From: Malania oleifera | Taxonomy: Eukaryota > Streptophyta > Magnoliopsida > Santalales > Ximeniaceae | Direction of reading: 5' to 3' | NCBI RefSeq assembly: GCF_029873635.1 | Contig: NC_080422.1 | Coordinates: forward strand, 4,630,001-4,694,000 | Length of the DNA stretch: 64,000 nucleotides | Part shown: piece by piece, positions 36,001 through 40,695 of the stretch | How positions within the stretch are numbered: position 1 is the stretch's first letter | How the letters are laid out: every line of letters begins with the position of its first letter | The notes under the pieces: model-generated | The model's input: the letters and a program-made list of their open reading frames with translations, nothing else | Databases searched by the model: none | Told to the model about the DNA's origin: nothing | Made by a program: the position numbers and the translations under genes

Positions 36001-37791
36001 CTAGAAATGCTTTAAGTGAGACTAATCAATTGGGAACTCTGCTGAAAGTTTTTGACATATATATGTTGGGTAAGGCCAAGATGGGTCTTGATTTGCTGAT
36101 TCGCACGGACAGAGCTGCAAGGAGATTGGTGTTATCTCAGGATGGCTTTGTGAACAAAACCGCAGGGAGACTTTGTTTGCCATCTCAGGGAGGTTCTGTG
36201 GAGAATCGTTGTATAATGTCTACCGTTCAATACTCAAAGACGGGCTGTGATGTCCGGAATATGTCCAAGGTTCTCCATGATTGTGTAATGGAGTGTTTCA
36301 GCAGGCAACAGAGTGGACCGCTAGTTGTTAGCTTTGTTGAAGATTATGCAGGGGGCTTTGATAATATAAGACTTGTAGCAGCTTTTGTGAGTATTGTTGT
36401 GGAAAGGTCTAATTGGGAGCCTAGGGCAAAGTTTTCAGGTGTTGAATCTACAACTGAATCGGGGTTGATGGTAGAAGCTGAAACTGCTATCGGCAAGTTC
36501 AAGCGGTGTTGCTTGGACTTGGGGCATGTCTCCACATGTTAGAAGGGAGGTGGTCCCAACCGAGCGCACCAAGTTCAAGGTATAGCAGTCAGTTATATTT
36601 TTCGAATTCTCCTAAGGGGCGTATAATCGCCAAGGTGGAGATTATTGTTTATGGTGTGGCTTTTATACTTTGGAATTCGTAAACAAAGAAGGAAGAAAAA
36701 CATGAAGAGGCAAAACAGCAGGGACTCGTCTTCAAGTGCCTTGTGCTCGTCGACGAGTAGATACCGAGAGTCAGAAAATCTCAGAGTAGAAGACTCGACG
36801 ACGAGAGGATAGACTAGTTGACGAGTGGGCTTCTTTGACTCGTCGATGAATCCTTTGCTCTCGTCAACGAGTGCGCCTGAGCTGCGAGAATAAATTCAAA
36901 TTTTGAATTTGAACGTTGGGGTGGTTGGGTAATTGGAGGAAAACCTCCAAAGAAAATCAATTTATCTCTATCTGAGGGTATTGTGAGACATAAGAGAGAT
37001 CTTTGTGAAGTGTATTGTGTATTCTTAAATTTCTTAATGAAATTTTTGTGTTGATTGCTCCCGTGAATGTAGTCTTTTCCGAACCACGTACATCTTGTTG
37101 TTGTACTTGTTATTTCATGTTTTCTGATTGAGTTTGATTTGCTTGTTGCATATTTATTCCACTGTGCATCCTATTTATCCGATCCATTATTACAACAGAT
37201 TTAAATACTATATCTTGAGTAATATTGCAAATTCAAAAACTATTATAATTATAATAAATTCAAAAACTGAGTAGTCGGTAACATACAAGAAAAATTAAAC
37301 TTAAGACTTACATTTTCATCATCAACTTCAAGAGTATCTTCTTCTGGGACCGAATTTCCAGTTGATTCTACTTCCATAGTGTCATCTAAATTTCAATGTC
37401 CATAAGCTGATGAGAAAACTATACACAACACTAATTTTTTTCTTTCTAAAGATAAAGTGCTTCAACAGCAAAAGATGAATAAAAGAATAAAATCCAATTG
37501 AACTGAACTCATTTTTATCAGTACCAAATTTCGCTGCTACGATATATCTAGGGTTCTAACAATTTTATTTCGTAATTTACTACAGGTTATTTTCGGTGCT
37601 TTGAACTGTTTAGTTTCAGCTTCGAAAATGTCAGATTCAATACGTCTAAAGATCAATCTATTGAGGACTCAGATAATAACAACTCAATAAGAAATTAAGA
37701 TATAGAGGAAGCGATTCAAAATTTCAAATGAACCTGAGAAAGATCGCCAGCCTGTCTTCGCCGGGGAGAGTGGCGCCGAAGGAGAAGCCAT
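1..37791 (-). CDS. Split host gene: RING/PHD zinc-finger protein, At4g10930-like (seven 5' exons, continues past left edge)
   Basis: I assembled this gene by eye from seven exons on the minus strand: 37734-37791, 37312-37385, 30346-30431, 18325-18415, 6295-6344, 250-319 and 1-9 (partial). All junctions have GT-AG borders and phases agree throughout, giving about 146 residues with no stop. Residues ~45-92 form a C3HC4 RING (CGIC, DCC.H, CFIC, CPLC). The following stretch ([17 protein letters not shown], then [13 protein letters not shown]) is typical of plant At4g10930-like proteins, in which a PHD finger follows. The RING suggests E3 ubiquitin ligase or chromatin-reader activity, but the family is poorly characterised. 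The long introns (6.9, 11.9, 12.0 and 6.0 kb) are filled with transposons. Whether the gene is expressed cannot be seen; the intact splice sites and frame argue that it is a gene rather than a relic. Confidence 0.87.
250..319 (-). CDS. Host gene exon 6
   Basis: The 70-nt exon has a TTTGCAG acceptor (ends 320) and donor GTAAT from 249. It completes the Arg codon and encodes [20 protein letters not shown] then DEN, a conserved stretch between the RING and PHD fingers in this family. Confidence 0.9.
320..1535. other. Intron 5 sequence without recognised element
   Basis: This is unique-looking AT-rich intron DNA between exon 6 and the first copia element. It contains a homopolymer block (C-run 857-875 followed by an A-run and GA-rich purines to about 910). 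Open frames here are short and unrecognisable. Nothing else is supported. Confidence 0.5.
851..910. repeat. Poly-C / poly-A / GA-rich simple repeat
   Basis: Nineteen C residues (857-875, with five more at 851-855) run directly into about 14 A residues and then an AG-rich stretch. This is a simple-sequence tract, prone to slippage and to sequencing error. Confidence 0.9.
1536..1750 (-). repeat. 3' LTR of copia 1
   Basis: This LTR matches 5632-5816 but is about 31 bp longer, because a segment containing GTAAACTATAATCTGTCAA is duplicated in tandem (around 1580-1640). Its inner end reads TA instead of CA. Confidence 0.85.
1751..3113 (-). pseudogene. Copia 1 reverse transcriptase and RNase H
   Basis: The RT is recognisable by [25 protein letters not shown] and the catalytic box [10 protein letters not shown], which is intact. 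The RNase H part (2081 leftwards) shows [21 protein letters not shown] and [10 protein letters not shown] frameshift separates the RT from the RNase H near 2100, and the RT C-terminus is scrambled around 2120-2430. The N-terminal RT overlaps the end of the integrase frame at 3114-3132. Confidence 0.88.
3132..4268 (-). pseudogene. Copia 1 integrase core and C-terminus
   Basis: The core carries [17 protein letters not shown], which includes the third catalytic acidic residue, followed by [18 protein letters not shown], a hallmark of copia integrases. The part holding the first catalytic Asp is disrupted upstream of about 4100. The C-terminus leads into the RT frame (LGCKWVYLV). Confidence 0.85.
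4300..4910 (-). pseudogene. Copia 1 protease and GAG-pre-integrase region
   Basis: Two frames. 4623-4910 holds the aspartic protease signature [12 protein letters not shown], intact. 4300-4587 holds the pre-integrase zinc motif (WHRHLGHPN). The frame is interrupted near 4600. An A-run on the plus strand at 4381-4397 adds phenylalanines to the frame. Confidence 0.85.
4929..5222 (-). pseudogene. Copia 1 gag zinc knuckles
   Basis: Two adjacent CCHC knuckles are visible: [14 protein letters not shown], in which the His is replaced by Tyr, and [14 protein letters not shown], which is intact. They belong to the nucleocapsid end of gag. The capsid-like N-terminal half is absent. Confidence 0.82.
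5270..5600. repeat. Direct repeats in the copia 1 leader
   Basis: Between gag and the 5' LTR a segment of about 90 bp is repeated. Each copy contains TGCTGAGAATCACAAGGACA followed by GAGAAGCACCAGAA, at about 5430-5465 and 5533-5566. A shorter unit, AAATCGAGAAGCCCAAAAAA, occurs near 5283 and 5335. No coding signal was seen. Confidence 0.75.
5632..5816 (-). repeat. 5' LTR of copia 1
   Basis: About 185 bp. On the minus strand it begins TGTCAACGGAACAGC. It is highly similar to the left LTR, minus the latter's internal duplication. Confidence 0.85.
5817..6294. other. Intron 5 sequence, nothing recognised
   Basis: AT-rich intron DNA between the copia 5' LTR and exon 5. No element or conserved open frame was recognised. 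Confidence 0.4.
6295..6344 (-). CDS. Host gene exon 5
   Basis: A 50-nt micro-exon with acceptor AAG (6346-6345) behind a T-rich tract and donor GTATA from 6294. It encodes [16 protein letters not shown] plus two bases of Arg, which directly follows the LITCVP end of the RING exon in At4g10930-like proteins. The phase fits both neighbours. Confidence 0.9.
6560..7240 (+). pseudogene. LINE fragment D (zinc-binding region at RT C-terminus)
   Basis: The translation resembles the C-terminal region of plant non-LTR retrotransposons. [21 protein letters not shown]-like segment is followed, after the G-run, by [17 protein letters not shown] and NSSNWDDEL, matching the zf-RVT domain and its tail. Frameshifts are frequent and a 29-G homopolymer interrupts it. 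Confidence 0.65.
6881..6909. repeat. 29-bp poly-G tract
   Basis: An uninterrupted run of G within LINE fragment D. It could fold as a G-quadruplex, and it is a likely site of length error. Confidence 0.95.
7377..7548 (+). mobile_element. 172-bp LINE tail insertion with 13-bp target duplication
   Basis: A perfect 13-bp direct repeat (ATTTTAGTGATAG, 7364-7376 and 7549-7561) brackets 172 bp. The insert carries the common plant LINE 3' sequence (CTAACGCAACCCTCCTCC, then GGCTTGGGAC) and ends in a TTGTTG-rich tail. It interrupts LINE A. The pattern is that of a 5'-truncated LINE copy made by target-primed reverse transcription. Confidence 0.8.
8712..9224 (-). repeat. 3' LTR of chromovirus 1
   Basis: About 513 bp, starting TGTTACGGGC on the plus strand, highly similar to 13723-14238. 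The inner boundary is set by the purine tract that follows. Confidence 0.88.
9239..9742 (-). pseudogene. Chromovirus 1 integrase C-terminus with chromodomain
   Basis: A 167-residue open stretch. The GPY/F-type module includes [20 protein letters not shown] and [13 protein letters not shown], followed by a chromodomain ([10 protein letters not shown]...[18 protein letters not shown]). The chromodomain is thought to steer integration to marked chromatin. The stop lies close to the 3' LTR. Confidence 0.9.
9760..10681 (-). pseudogene. Chromovirus 1 integrase zinc finger and core
   Basis: Several overlapping frames are needed. 10472-10681 holds the HHCC-like start ([16 protein letters not shown]). 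10168-10449 holds [13 protein letters not shown] and [15 protein letters not shown], where the usual first catalytic Asp (VVDRFSKY) is Gly. 9760-9951 ends the core. At least three frameshifts. Confidence 0.82.
10635..10980 (-). pseudogene. Chromovirus 1 RNase H end
   Basis: The segment [20 protein letters not shown] is the diagnostic C-terminal end of gypsy RNase H (normally G..N..ADALSR; here A-N replaces A-D). The upstream part is frameshifted and partly lost. Confidence 0.78.
11151..11966 (-). pseudogene. Chromovirus 1 reverse transcriptase
   Basis: Visible blocks are [40 protein letters not shown] and, at 11483-11494, the intact catalytic YLDD. After it come [17 protein letters not shown] and [16 protein letters not shown] frameshift falls at about 11480-11520. 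Confidence 0.88.
12139..12592 (-). pseudogene. Chromovirus 1 protease
   Basis: Two overlapping frames carry an aspartic-protease-like region. The active site reads [11 protein letters not shown], where families have D-T-G, so the Gly is lost. The second half shows [12 protein letters not shown]. Confidence 0.78.
12593..13647 (-). pseudogene. Chromovirus 1 gag
   Basis: The N-terminus (13165-13647) begins [18 protein letters not shown], is coiled-coil-like, and contains [20 protein letters not shown]. The middle (12887-13147) continues the capsid-like domain. 12593-12880 ends in a zinc knuckle, [13 protein letters not shown], with Tyr in place of the zinc-binding His. Two frame breaks. Confidence 0.85.
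13709..13720 (-). promoter_or_regulatory. Primer-binding site of chromovirus 1
   Basis: On the minus strand it reads TGGTATTAGAGC, one mismatch from the complement of the initiator tRNA-Met 3' end, two bases from the LTR. Confidence 0.85.
13723..14238 (-). repeat. 5' LTR of chromovirus 1
   Basis: It begins TGTCACGGGC next to the primer site. The outer end is uncertain by about 15 bp, because the last bases differ from those of the left LTR (GCATGTCCAATAAGCCCA against AAACAAGCTAGGCTCA). Confidence 0.85.
14938..15535. mobile_element. Harbinger-like MITE, 598 bp, TAA target duplication
   Basis: Imperfect terminal inverted repeats start GGGCCCGCTTAGTTTTAGAAAA on the left and GGCCCCATTTAGTTGTGAAAA reading in from the right. 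Both ends are flanked by TAA (14935-14937 and 15536-15538), the target duplication of the PIF/Harbinger superfamily. The interior is AT-rich and non-coding. It sits inside LINE A. Confidence 0.65.
15539..16362 (+). pseudogene. LINE A reverse transcriptase region
   Basis: Relics of the RT in three frames: [62 protein letters not shown] and [20 protein letters not shown]. The catalytic FADD box should follow but is scrambled near 16260 ([14 protein letters not shown]). Confidence 0.78.
16363..16727 (-). mobile_element. Copia 3'-end fragment with a foldback
   Basis: Reads on the minus strand as the last part of a copia RNase H ([19 protein letters not shown]), a purine tract (GAGAGGGAGT) and the start of an LTR (GTTAATGGTTAGTTATTTTA). 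The 25-bp segment 16630-16654 is repeated, perfectly inverted, at 16703-16727 with a 48-bp loop. It lies inside LINE A. Confidence 0.7.
16728..17450 (+). pseudogene. LINE A C-terminal region
   Basis: Resumes LINE A after the copia fragment: VRFRYLGS-like ([13 protein letters not shown]), [19 protein letters not shown] and [19 protein letters not shown], all typical of the C-terminus of plant L1 ORF2. It is interrupted by the SINE at 17057-17229. Confidence 0.75.
17057..17229 (-). mobile_element. Au-like SINE, 173 bp
   Basis: A perfect 16-bp duplication (AAAAGATAAATTAAAG at 17041-17056 and 17230-17245) brackets 173 bp. On the minus strand the insert has a tRNA-like head with a B-box-like stretch (GGTTGGAGTTC), then GGAAACAACCTCT, GTAGGGGTACGGTTGCGTA and CCTCCCCTACCCTTGCAAAG, the layout of the plant Au SINE family. 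Such elements are transcribed by RNA polymerase III and copied by LINE machinery. Confidence 0.85.
17451..17998 (+). mobile_element. LINE C 3' end with poly-A
   Basis: Homologous to the right piece of [24 protein letters not shown] and a conserved 3' UTR (GGTGGCATCCCCTTGATGCC) before a run of A at about 17980-17994. It cuts LINE A between GRDRPK-like coding (17420) and the LINE A tail (17999). Confidence 0.7.
18325..18415 (-). CDS. Host gene exon 4 (second half of RING finger)
   Basis: The 91-nt exon follows a TTTCAG acceptor (ends 18416) and ends at a GTGAGT donor (18324 leftwards). It encodes [20 protein letters not shown] and then [10 protein letters not shown], completing the RING (C-X2-C and CPLC). 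At the join to exon 3 the codon becomes TGT (Cys), where relatives as I recall them have Trp (HWFC). A single base change at the exon border (G to T) would explain this. The zinc ligands are unaffected. Confidence 0.92.
18655..19545 (-). mobile_element. LINE F C-terminal fragment
   Basis: On the minus strand: [26 protein letters not shown] and [16 protein letters not shown], then [20 protein letters not shown], the zinc-binding domain of plant LINE RT proteins, and [20 protein letters not shown]. The 3' UTR lies at the left. It sits in intron 3 of the host gene beside exon 4. Confidence 0.68.
19798..19986. repeat. Tandem duplication of target DNA at chromovirus 2 insertion
   Basis: A unit of about 153 bp (19798-19950) begins again at 19951-19986 and is cut there by chromovirus 2. 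The rest of the second copy resumes at 30003-30120 (ATTCTGCTCGG onward). The two copies differ at several positions, so the duplication is older than, or as old as, the insertion. Confidence 0.8.
19987..21154 (+). repeat. 5' LTR of chromovirus 2
   Basis: 1168 bp, TGATGGGGATCAAC ... CCTACATCA, highly similar along its length to 28830-29997. Open frames across 20394-20786 are mirrored in the other LTR and are not genes. Confidence 0.92.
21266..22250 (+). pseudogene. Chromovirus 2 gag, N-terminal part
   Basis: The main open stretch (21308-21835) has a heptad-like start ([20 protein letters not shown]), a Pro/Arg/Glu-rich linker, then [20 protein letters not shown], the gypsy capsid-like domain. 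It continues in another frame at 21832-22053 ([20 protein letters not shown]) and 22050-22230 ([16 protein letters not shown]). A solo LTR then interrupts it; the zinc knuckle lies beyond, at 25255. Confidence 0.85.
23611..24018. repeat. 52-bp minisatellite, about 7.5 copies
   Basis: Each unit is two related halves: CACGGCTGAAAAGATGCCGA and CACGGCTGAAAGGATGCCGA with CTAACCAAT-like spacer. One unit has an extra half (near 23855). It lies inside solo LTR 1, within the candidate intron. Confidence 0.95.
24260..24575. repeat. Diverged tandem repeat, two units of about 165 bp
   Basis: Shared segments GAGGGCTTGCTGAGTAAGGC / GAGGGCTTACTGAGTAAGGT and CTACTTGTATGGGCGGGTA occur once in each unit (near 24280 and 24448; 24361 and 24535). 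No coding signal. Confidence 0.7.
25141..25903 (+). pseudogene. Chromovirus 2 gag end and protease
   Basis: Resumes after the solo LTR. 25191-25454 holds an intact knuckle [14 protein letters not shown] and an acidic tail. The protease follows (about 25500-25903) with the active-site stretch [13 protein letters not shown], then [20 protein letters not shown]-like sequence and [12 protein letters not shown] frame break lies near 25553. The Asp-Gly-Gly form of the site is, as I recall, common in this gypsy group. Confidence 0.85.
25909..27345 (+). pseudogene. Chromovirus 2 reverse transcriptase and RNase H
   Basis: RT in three frames: [20 protein letters not shown] (25909-26361), [13 protein letters not shown], then [18 protein letters not shown] and YFDDILIYS (26486-26734, catalytic FDD intact). 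RNase H follows: [19 protein letters not shown] and [18 protein letters not shown] (26940-27164), ending near VVDALS-like sequence at 27340 with stops. Confidence 0.87.
27400..28790 (+). pseudogene. Chromovirus 2 integrase with chromodomain
   Basis: The core (27751-28305) shows ARDVKF-type strand [17 protein letters not shown], where the usual SDRD has Asn for the catalytic Asp, and [21 protein letters not shown] stop (VVD-stop-FSKM) precedes it at about 27740. 28312-28560 holds the C-terminal module ([30 protein letters not shown]). A chromodomain remnant ([17 protein letters not shown]) lies at about 28680-28735. Confidence 0.87.
28830..29997 (+). repeat. 3' LTR of chromovirus 2
   Basis: 1168 bp, TGATGTGGATCAAC ... 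CTTACTTCA, preceded by a purine-rich tract (GTCGAGGAGAGA). Followed by TAGTG and then the resumed target sequence. Confidence 0.92.
30121..30345. other. Host intron 3, left of exon 3
   Basis: Ordinary intron DNA between the resumed target duplication and the donor of exon 3. It contains short CA-rich (about 30275-30302) and GA-rich (30313-30330) tracts. Confidence 0.5.
30346..30431 (-). CDS. Host gene exon 3 (first half of RING finger)
   Basis: The 86-nt exon has acceptor TAG (30434-30432) and donor GTATG from 30345. It encodes [18 protein letters not shown] and then [10 protein letters not shown] plus two bases, which are the first two zinc-ligand cysteines, the third cysteine and the histidine of a C3HC4 RING. 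The intron on its left (30345-18416, 11.9 kb) carries a full LTR retrotransposon and a LINE. A longer open frame across 29990-30475 overlaps the exon but is only exon plus intron read-through. Confidence 0.92.
30525..31795 (+). mobile_element. LINE E C-terminal fragment with poly-A
   Basis: Coding relics: [37 protein letters not shown] (30549-30764), [14 protein letters not shown] (30798-31046), and [19 protein letters not shown] with [11 protein letters not shown] (31147-31590). This is the RT C-terminus and zinc-binding domain of a plant LINE. A T-rich 3' UTR ends in ACAAAAAAATC near 31785. It lies in host intron 2, opposite to the gene. Confidence 0.78.
32397..32568 (-). mobile_element. 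172-bp L1-like LINE tail with 11-bp target duplication
   Basis: A direct repeat AATTTAAACAT (32386-32396, 32569-32579) brackets 172 bp. On the minus strand it encodes the end of L1-type ORF2 ([19 protein letters not shown]-like, then [11 protein letters not shown]) and finishes CCCACCTAGTGGGACTTAAG and GTTGTTGTTG. Structure as expected for a 5'-truncated target-primed insertion. Confidence 0.87.
32748..32776. other. Perfect 12-bp hairpin
   Basis: TTTGATGGTACT and AGTACCATCAAA flank a 5-nt loop. No role is evident. Confidence 0.6.
33244..33786 (+). repeat. 5' LTR of copia 2
   Basis: 543 bp, starting TGTTGTTTATGG. Palindrome cluster at 33325-33476. A likely promoter lies after it (TCTATTTATCCC near 33558). 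Confidence 0.88.
33325..33476. repeat. CTCGTCGACGAG palindrome cluster, copia 2 5' LTR
   Basis: About six exact or near copies of ACTCGTCGACGAGT spaced 20-35 bp apart, upstream of the likely promoter. The same cluster recurs at 36723-36873 in the 3' LTR. Confidence 0.9.
33790..33801 (+). promoter_or_regulatory. Primer-binding site of copia 2
   Basis: TGGTATCAGAGC, complementary to the 3' end of initiator tRNA-Met, three bases after the LTR. Confidence 0.92.
33812..34456 (+). CDS. Copia 2 gag
   Basis: 214 codons open from an ATG soon after the primer site. [20 protein letters not shown], then [19 protein letters not shown] and [20 protein letters not shown] are typical of copia gag (UBN2-type). 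Ends at a stop before the zinc knuckle, which is in the next frame segment. Probably inactive in isolation. Confidence 0.88.
   Translation: MASGSSSARFDFVKFDGTKNFGLWQRRVKDILVQQGMAKALRGVQLVGMDEATWGELEATVSTIRLCLADEVLYHVMEEDSPATMWRKLENRYISKSLLNKLFLKQRLYWLKMVEGLDLNQHINTFNQIVSDLAHVDVKFEEECKALMLFNSLPTSQTYENLVTTLTWDKDSLNLENVTSALVGFHQRKMISNEASHGEGLVVKSNQEHGRHKS
34469..35377 (+). pseudogene. Copia 2 zinc knuckle, protease and pre-integrase relic
   Basis: 302 codons open. The knuckle [14 protein letters not shown] has Tyr for its second Cys. The protease site [12 protein letters not shown] replaces Asp-Ser-Gly with Asn-Thr-Glu and cannot be catalytic. [20 protein letters not shown] and [11 protein letters not shown] mark the GAG-pre-integrase part, after which the integrase is almost entirely missing. 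Confidence 0.85.
35439..36542 (+). pseudogene. Copia 2 condensed integrase-RT-RNase H frame (367 codons open)
   Basis: The frame follows the copia order but with large in-frame losses. [15 protein letters not shown] (integrase end), [14 protein letters not shown] (linker before RT) and then [20 protein letters not shown], where the catalytic YVDDM box is [17 protein letters not shown]-like text ([17 protein letters not shown]) continues, and [17 protein letters not shown] matches the start of RNase H. Catalytic residues are gone, yet the frame is open for 1.1 kb. Confidence 0.75.
36643..37197 (+). repeat. 3' LTR of copia 2
   Basis: 555 bp, starting TATTGTTTATGG (TG changed to TA) and ending TTACAACA. 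Clearly homologous to the 5' LTR but with scattered differences. Confidence 0.88.
36723..36873. repeat. CTCGTCGACGAG palindrome cluster, copia 2 3' LTR
   Basis: Counterpart of the cluster in the 5' LTR with several point changes in the palindromes, many at CpG sites. Confidence 0.9.
37312..37385 (-). CDS. Host gene exon 2 (acidic linker)
   Basis: This 74-nt exon lies between an AG acceptor (37387-37386) and a consensus GTAAGT donor starting at 37311. It encodes an acidic segment ([20 protein letters not shown], then VDDEN) that precedes the RING. The next upstream AG would bring in an in-frame TGA, which supports this acceptor. The exon ends in phase 0. Confidence 0.85.
37734..37791 (-). CDS. 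Host gene exon 1 (start codon)
   Basis: The ATG is read on the minus strand at 37791-37789. The exon encodes 19 codons ([19 protein letters not shown]) plus one base, then a GT donor at 37733-37732. The sequence is GC-richer than its surroundings, as expected of a first coding exon. The phase (1) matches exon 2 and gives Gly/Asp at the join. The N-terminus is low-complexity and not conserved in the family, so the start rests on the first in-frame ATG and the clean join to exon 2. Confidence 0.78.
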
Positions 37792-38408
37792 GTTTTGAGG
37801 GGTTCGCGATTTCGACGATTAAGGCTGCGTTTGCCCGCGCTCAAGTTGTTCACACTACATGCCGAGTCCTAAGGGAGCAAAGCCACCCTGAATTGCTCGC
37901 CTGAACGGTGACTTAAACCGGTGATAGTTAATAATTATTTAAAAAATAATTAATATTTGAAAATATTTTAATAATTAAATCTTAAAAAATTTTATTATTT
38001 AAAATATTATTAGTTTTAATTTTAATGTTTTAACTAGAAAGACTATACGGCTTCGCGGTAGGATAATATGAAAAAAATTACATACAGATCAAGTTAAAAA
38101 ATCAATTTAGATCAATGTTAACAATATAAAATTACAACAATATATAATTATAAAATGAAACTTGAATATAAATATAATTTTATTACTAAAGGTGTATAGA
38201 AAAGGTATATCTGAAATAAATAATTTTATTAAATAATATCTTTAAAACACATACAATACGAAAATATTTAAATATATTTCTTGTGTGTTTTTAGTGACAT
38301 TAATTGTCAATTAAATCAAGACAAAAATATATTAATCTAACTTCATCAACTTAGAAAATACAAAATTGTAATAAAATATTATTTTAGCATGGAACTAAAT
38401 ATTATGTT
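37792..38408 (-). promoter_or_regulatory. 5' UTR and promoter region of the host gene
   Basis: Upstream of the ATG on the minus strand, about 120 bp are GC-richer (37792 to about 37915), as in a 5' UTR or core promoter. Beyond that the DNA is strongly AT-rich up to the copia target site at 38409. No clear TATA box or transcription start could be fixed, so the copia insertion probably lies about 620 bp upstream of the start codon. Confidence 0.4.
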
Positions 38409-38413
38409 GAAAT

Positions 38414-38865
38414 TGTTAGTTTAAATATGATAAACATTATTCATATATCATAATTTTAAGACCTTCGAAACTCATAATTTTATAATTATTAACGTTAAAA
38501 TAAAACATGCCATGATCCATAGCCTCCAAATATATATATATTTCAAACTATGTTTCTATCTCAGAACTCTTACTCTTCCTTATGTTTTAACTTAATTTTA
38601 ATGGAAATATTTAGCATAAACATTATAAGTTGAGATAGGATCAGTCTCTAACCTCTCTTTTATAATCACTTCCATCAAGTGATTAATAATGTATCATAAT
38701 TATAGACTTCTCATATTCCGAGATGTCATTATAGTTTTACAAAATTTTGAAATTATTAATCAAAAAACATAATAATAATTATGATAACAATATTTTATTT
38801 AAAAACCTTCATATTACCTCAACAAATATGATTATAATTTCATTTGAGGCAATTAATGTCTTATA
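38414..38865 (-). repeat. 3' LTR of copia 3
   Basis: 452 bp, TGTTAGTTTAAATATG ... ATGTCTTATA, clearly similar to 46302-46746. Adjacent to the purine tract. Confidence 0.88.
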
Positions 38866-39184
38866 TTCTCCCACTTGGTTCAAGTGAAATTACTTAACGT
38901 AGTTGATCATAATGCACATACATTAGTTATCATTAATATGTAGAAAACTTATAGAAATCATGGCGGTTACATATCATCTTCATTAACATAGTTCATTCAA
39001 TGCACTACAATACAAGTTTCACTACACATAATGATCTTTTAGTTGAGAGGCATACATTAGGTCCAAATTTAATCATGTTATCATTATTCCATAACAATTA
39101 TGTACATAAAATGGAAAACATAAATAACAGAAACATTTTCATTATCGAGTTCAAATATCAATTGAACAACATATATTAAGGTTC

Positions 39185-40452
39185 AATAATGCCCATTTTT
39201 CAACATGACCAATAAATGTTTTGGGCGGCAAACCTTTCGTCAAAGGATCAGCTATCATATAATCGATGCTAATATGTTCAATTGACACTTTTTTGTTTTT
39301 ATACGTCTTCTTTAACAAAAAAGTATTTCAATTCCATATGCTTAGCACCCTTGGAATACTTATCATTCTTAGAGAAGAAGACGGCTGCGAAATTGTCATA
39401 ATAAATTTTCAGCAGCTTGGTGATACTATCGACTAGTCTAAGTCCTGAAATAAAGTTCCGCAACCAATTAGCCTAAATTGTAGCCTCAAAGCAAGCTACA
39501 AATTCAGCTTCCATATTGGATGCAACAATTATTGACTGCTTCGCACTCTTCCTTGAAATTGCTCCTCCAGCTAGCAAGTATACATAGTCAAATGTAGACT
39601 TTCTTGTATCCACACATCCAACAAAATCAGAATCCAAATATCCAACCACTTCAAGATGATCATACTTTCGATACATAAGCTTGTAATCTTTCATTCCTTG
39701 CAAGTATCTCGGAACTTTCTTTGTAGCCTTCCAATGAATCATTTCTGGATTACTTTTATATCTATTGAGCATTCCAACTGCAAAGCTAATGCCAGGCCTT
39801 GTGCACGTTTGAGCGTACATCAAACTCCCAACAACAGATGTATAAGGAACATCTTTCATTTGCCTCCGTTCTAGATCATTTTTAGGACATTGCTTGAGAC
39901 TGAACTTGTCTCCTTTCTTAATTGGAATGGGTGAAGCTGAGCATTTGTCCATGTTAAATCTCTCTAAAACTTTTTTTATATAACTTTTTTGAGACAAACC
40001 AACCAGTCATCGGGACCGATCTCGAAATATTTCTATTTCGATCACATACTTTGCCTCTCCCATATCTTTCATTTCAAAGTTTTTAGAGAGAAATTCTTTA
40101 GTCTCATGTAACATACCAAGATCATTAGTTGCAAGCAAAATATCATCAACATACAGAATCAGGAATATAAACTTACTTCCACTAATCTTCAAGTATATAT
40201 ATACCGATTAACAGTGTTTTCTTTAAATCCAAATGAACCAATGGTATTACTAAACTTAAGATACCATTGTCGGGAAGTTTGTTTAAGTCCGTATATTGAC
40301 TTATTAAGTTTACACACCAAATTTTCTCTCCCTTCAATTGTAAAACCCAATGGTTGATCTATATAAACATCTTCATCTAAATTCTCATTTAGAAATGCAT
40401 TTTTCACATTCATTTGATGTAACTCTAAATCGTAATGAGCTACTAAAGCCAT
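39185..40452 (-). pseudogene. Copia 3 RT and RNase H
   Basis: 40189-40452 carries QMNVKNAFLNENLDEDVYID and IYGLKQTSRQWYLKF. 40007-40192 carries the intact catalytic LYVDDILLATND. 39473-39997 holds MYAQTCTRPGISFAVGMLNR, VGYLDSDFVGCVDTRKSTFD and ASNMEAEFVACFEA (RNase H). The tail to about 39185 reads KHMELKYFFVKE and MIADPLTKGLPPKTFIGHVE in other frames. At least three frameshifts. Confidence 0.88.
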
Positions 40453-40695
40453 AATAATTCTGAAAGAATCTTTCTTAGAGACCGGTGAAAAAGTCTCTTT
40501 ATAATCAACACCAGTTTTTTGAGTAAATCCTTTAGCAACAAGTCTGGCCTTGTAACGTTCAAGGTTACCATGAGAGTCTTGTTTGGTTTTAAAAACCCAT
40601 TTACATCAAACTCTCTTGCAACCTTCTAGCAATTCTACAAGATCCCAAACTTCATTTTGTTCCATAGACTTAAACTCTTCTTTCATGGCATCCAT

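Larger units (their letters stand above)
33244..37197 (+). mobile_element. Copia 2: shrunken Ty1/copia derivative, GATTT target duplication
   Basis: LTRs at 33244-33786 and 36643-37197, flanked by GATTT (33239-33243, 37198-37202). A perfect primer site TGGTATCAGAGC (33790-33801) follows the left LTR and a purine tract (AAGGTGGAGA) precedes the right one. The internal region is only about 2.86 kb and holds gag plus a condensed pol lacking most of integrase and RT. Both LTRs carry a cluster of CTCGTCGACGAG-type palindromes. It lies in intron 2 of the host gene, opposite in strand. Confidence 0.93.

Noticed and set aside
35439-36542. 367-codon open frame as a host gene
   Set aside because: It lies between the LTRs of copia 2 and follows copia domain order (IRPP linker, degenerate YVDD region, RNase H start), so it is element-derived.
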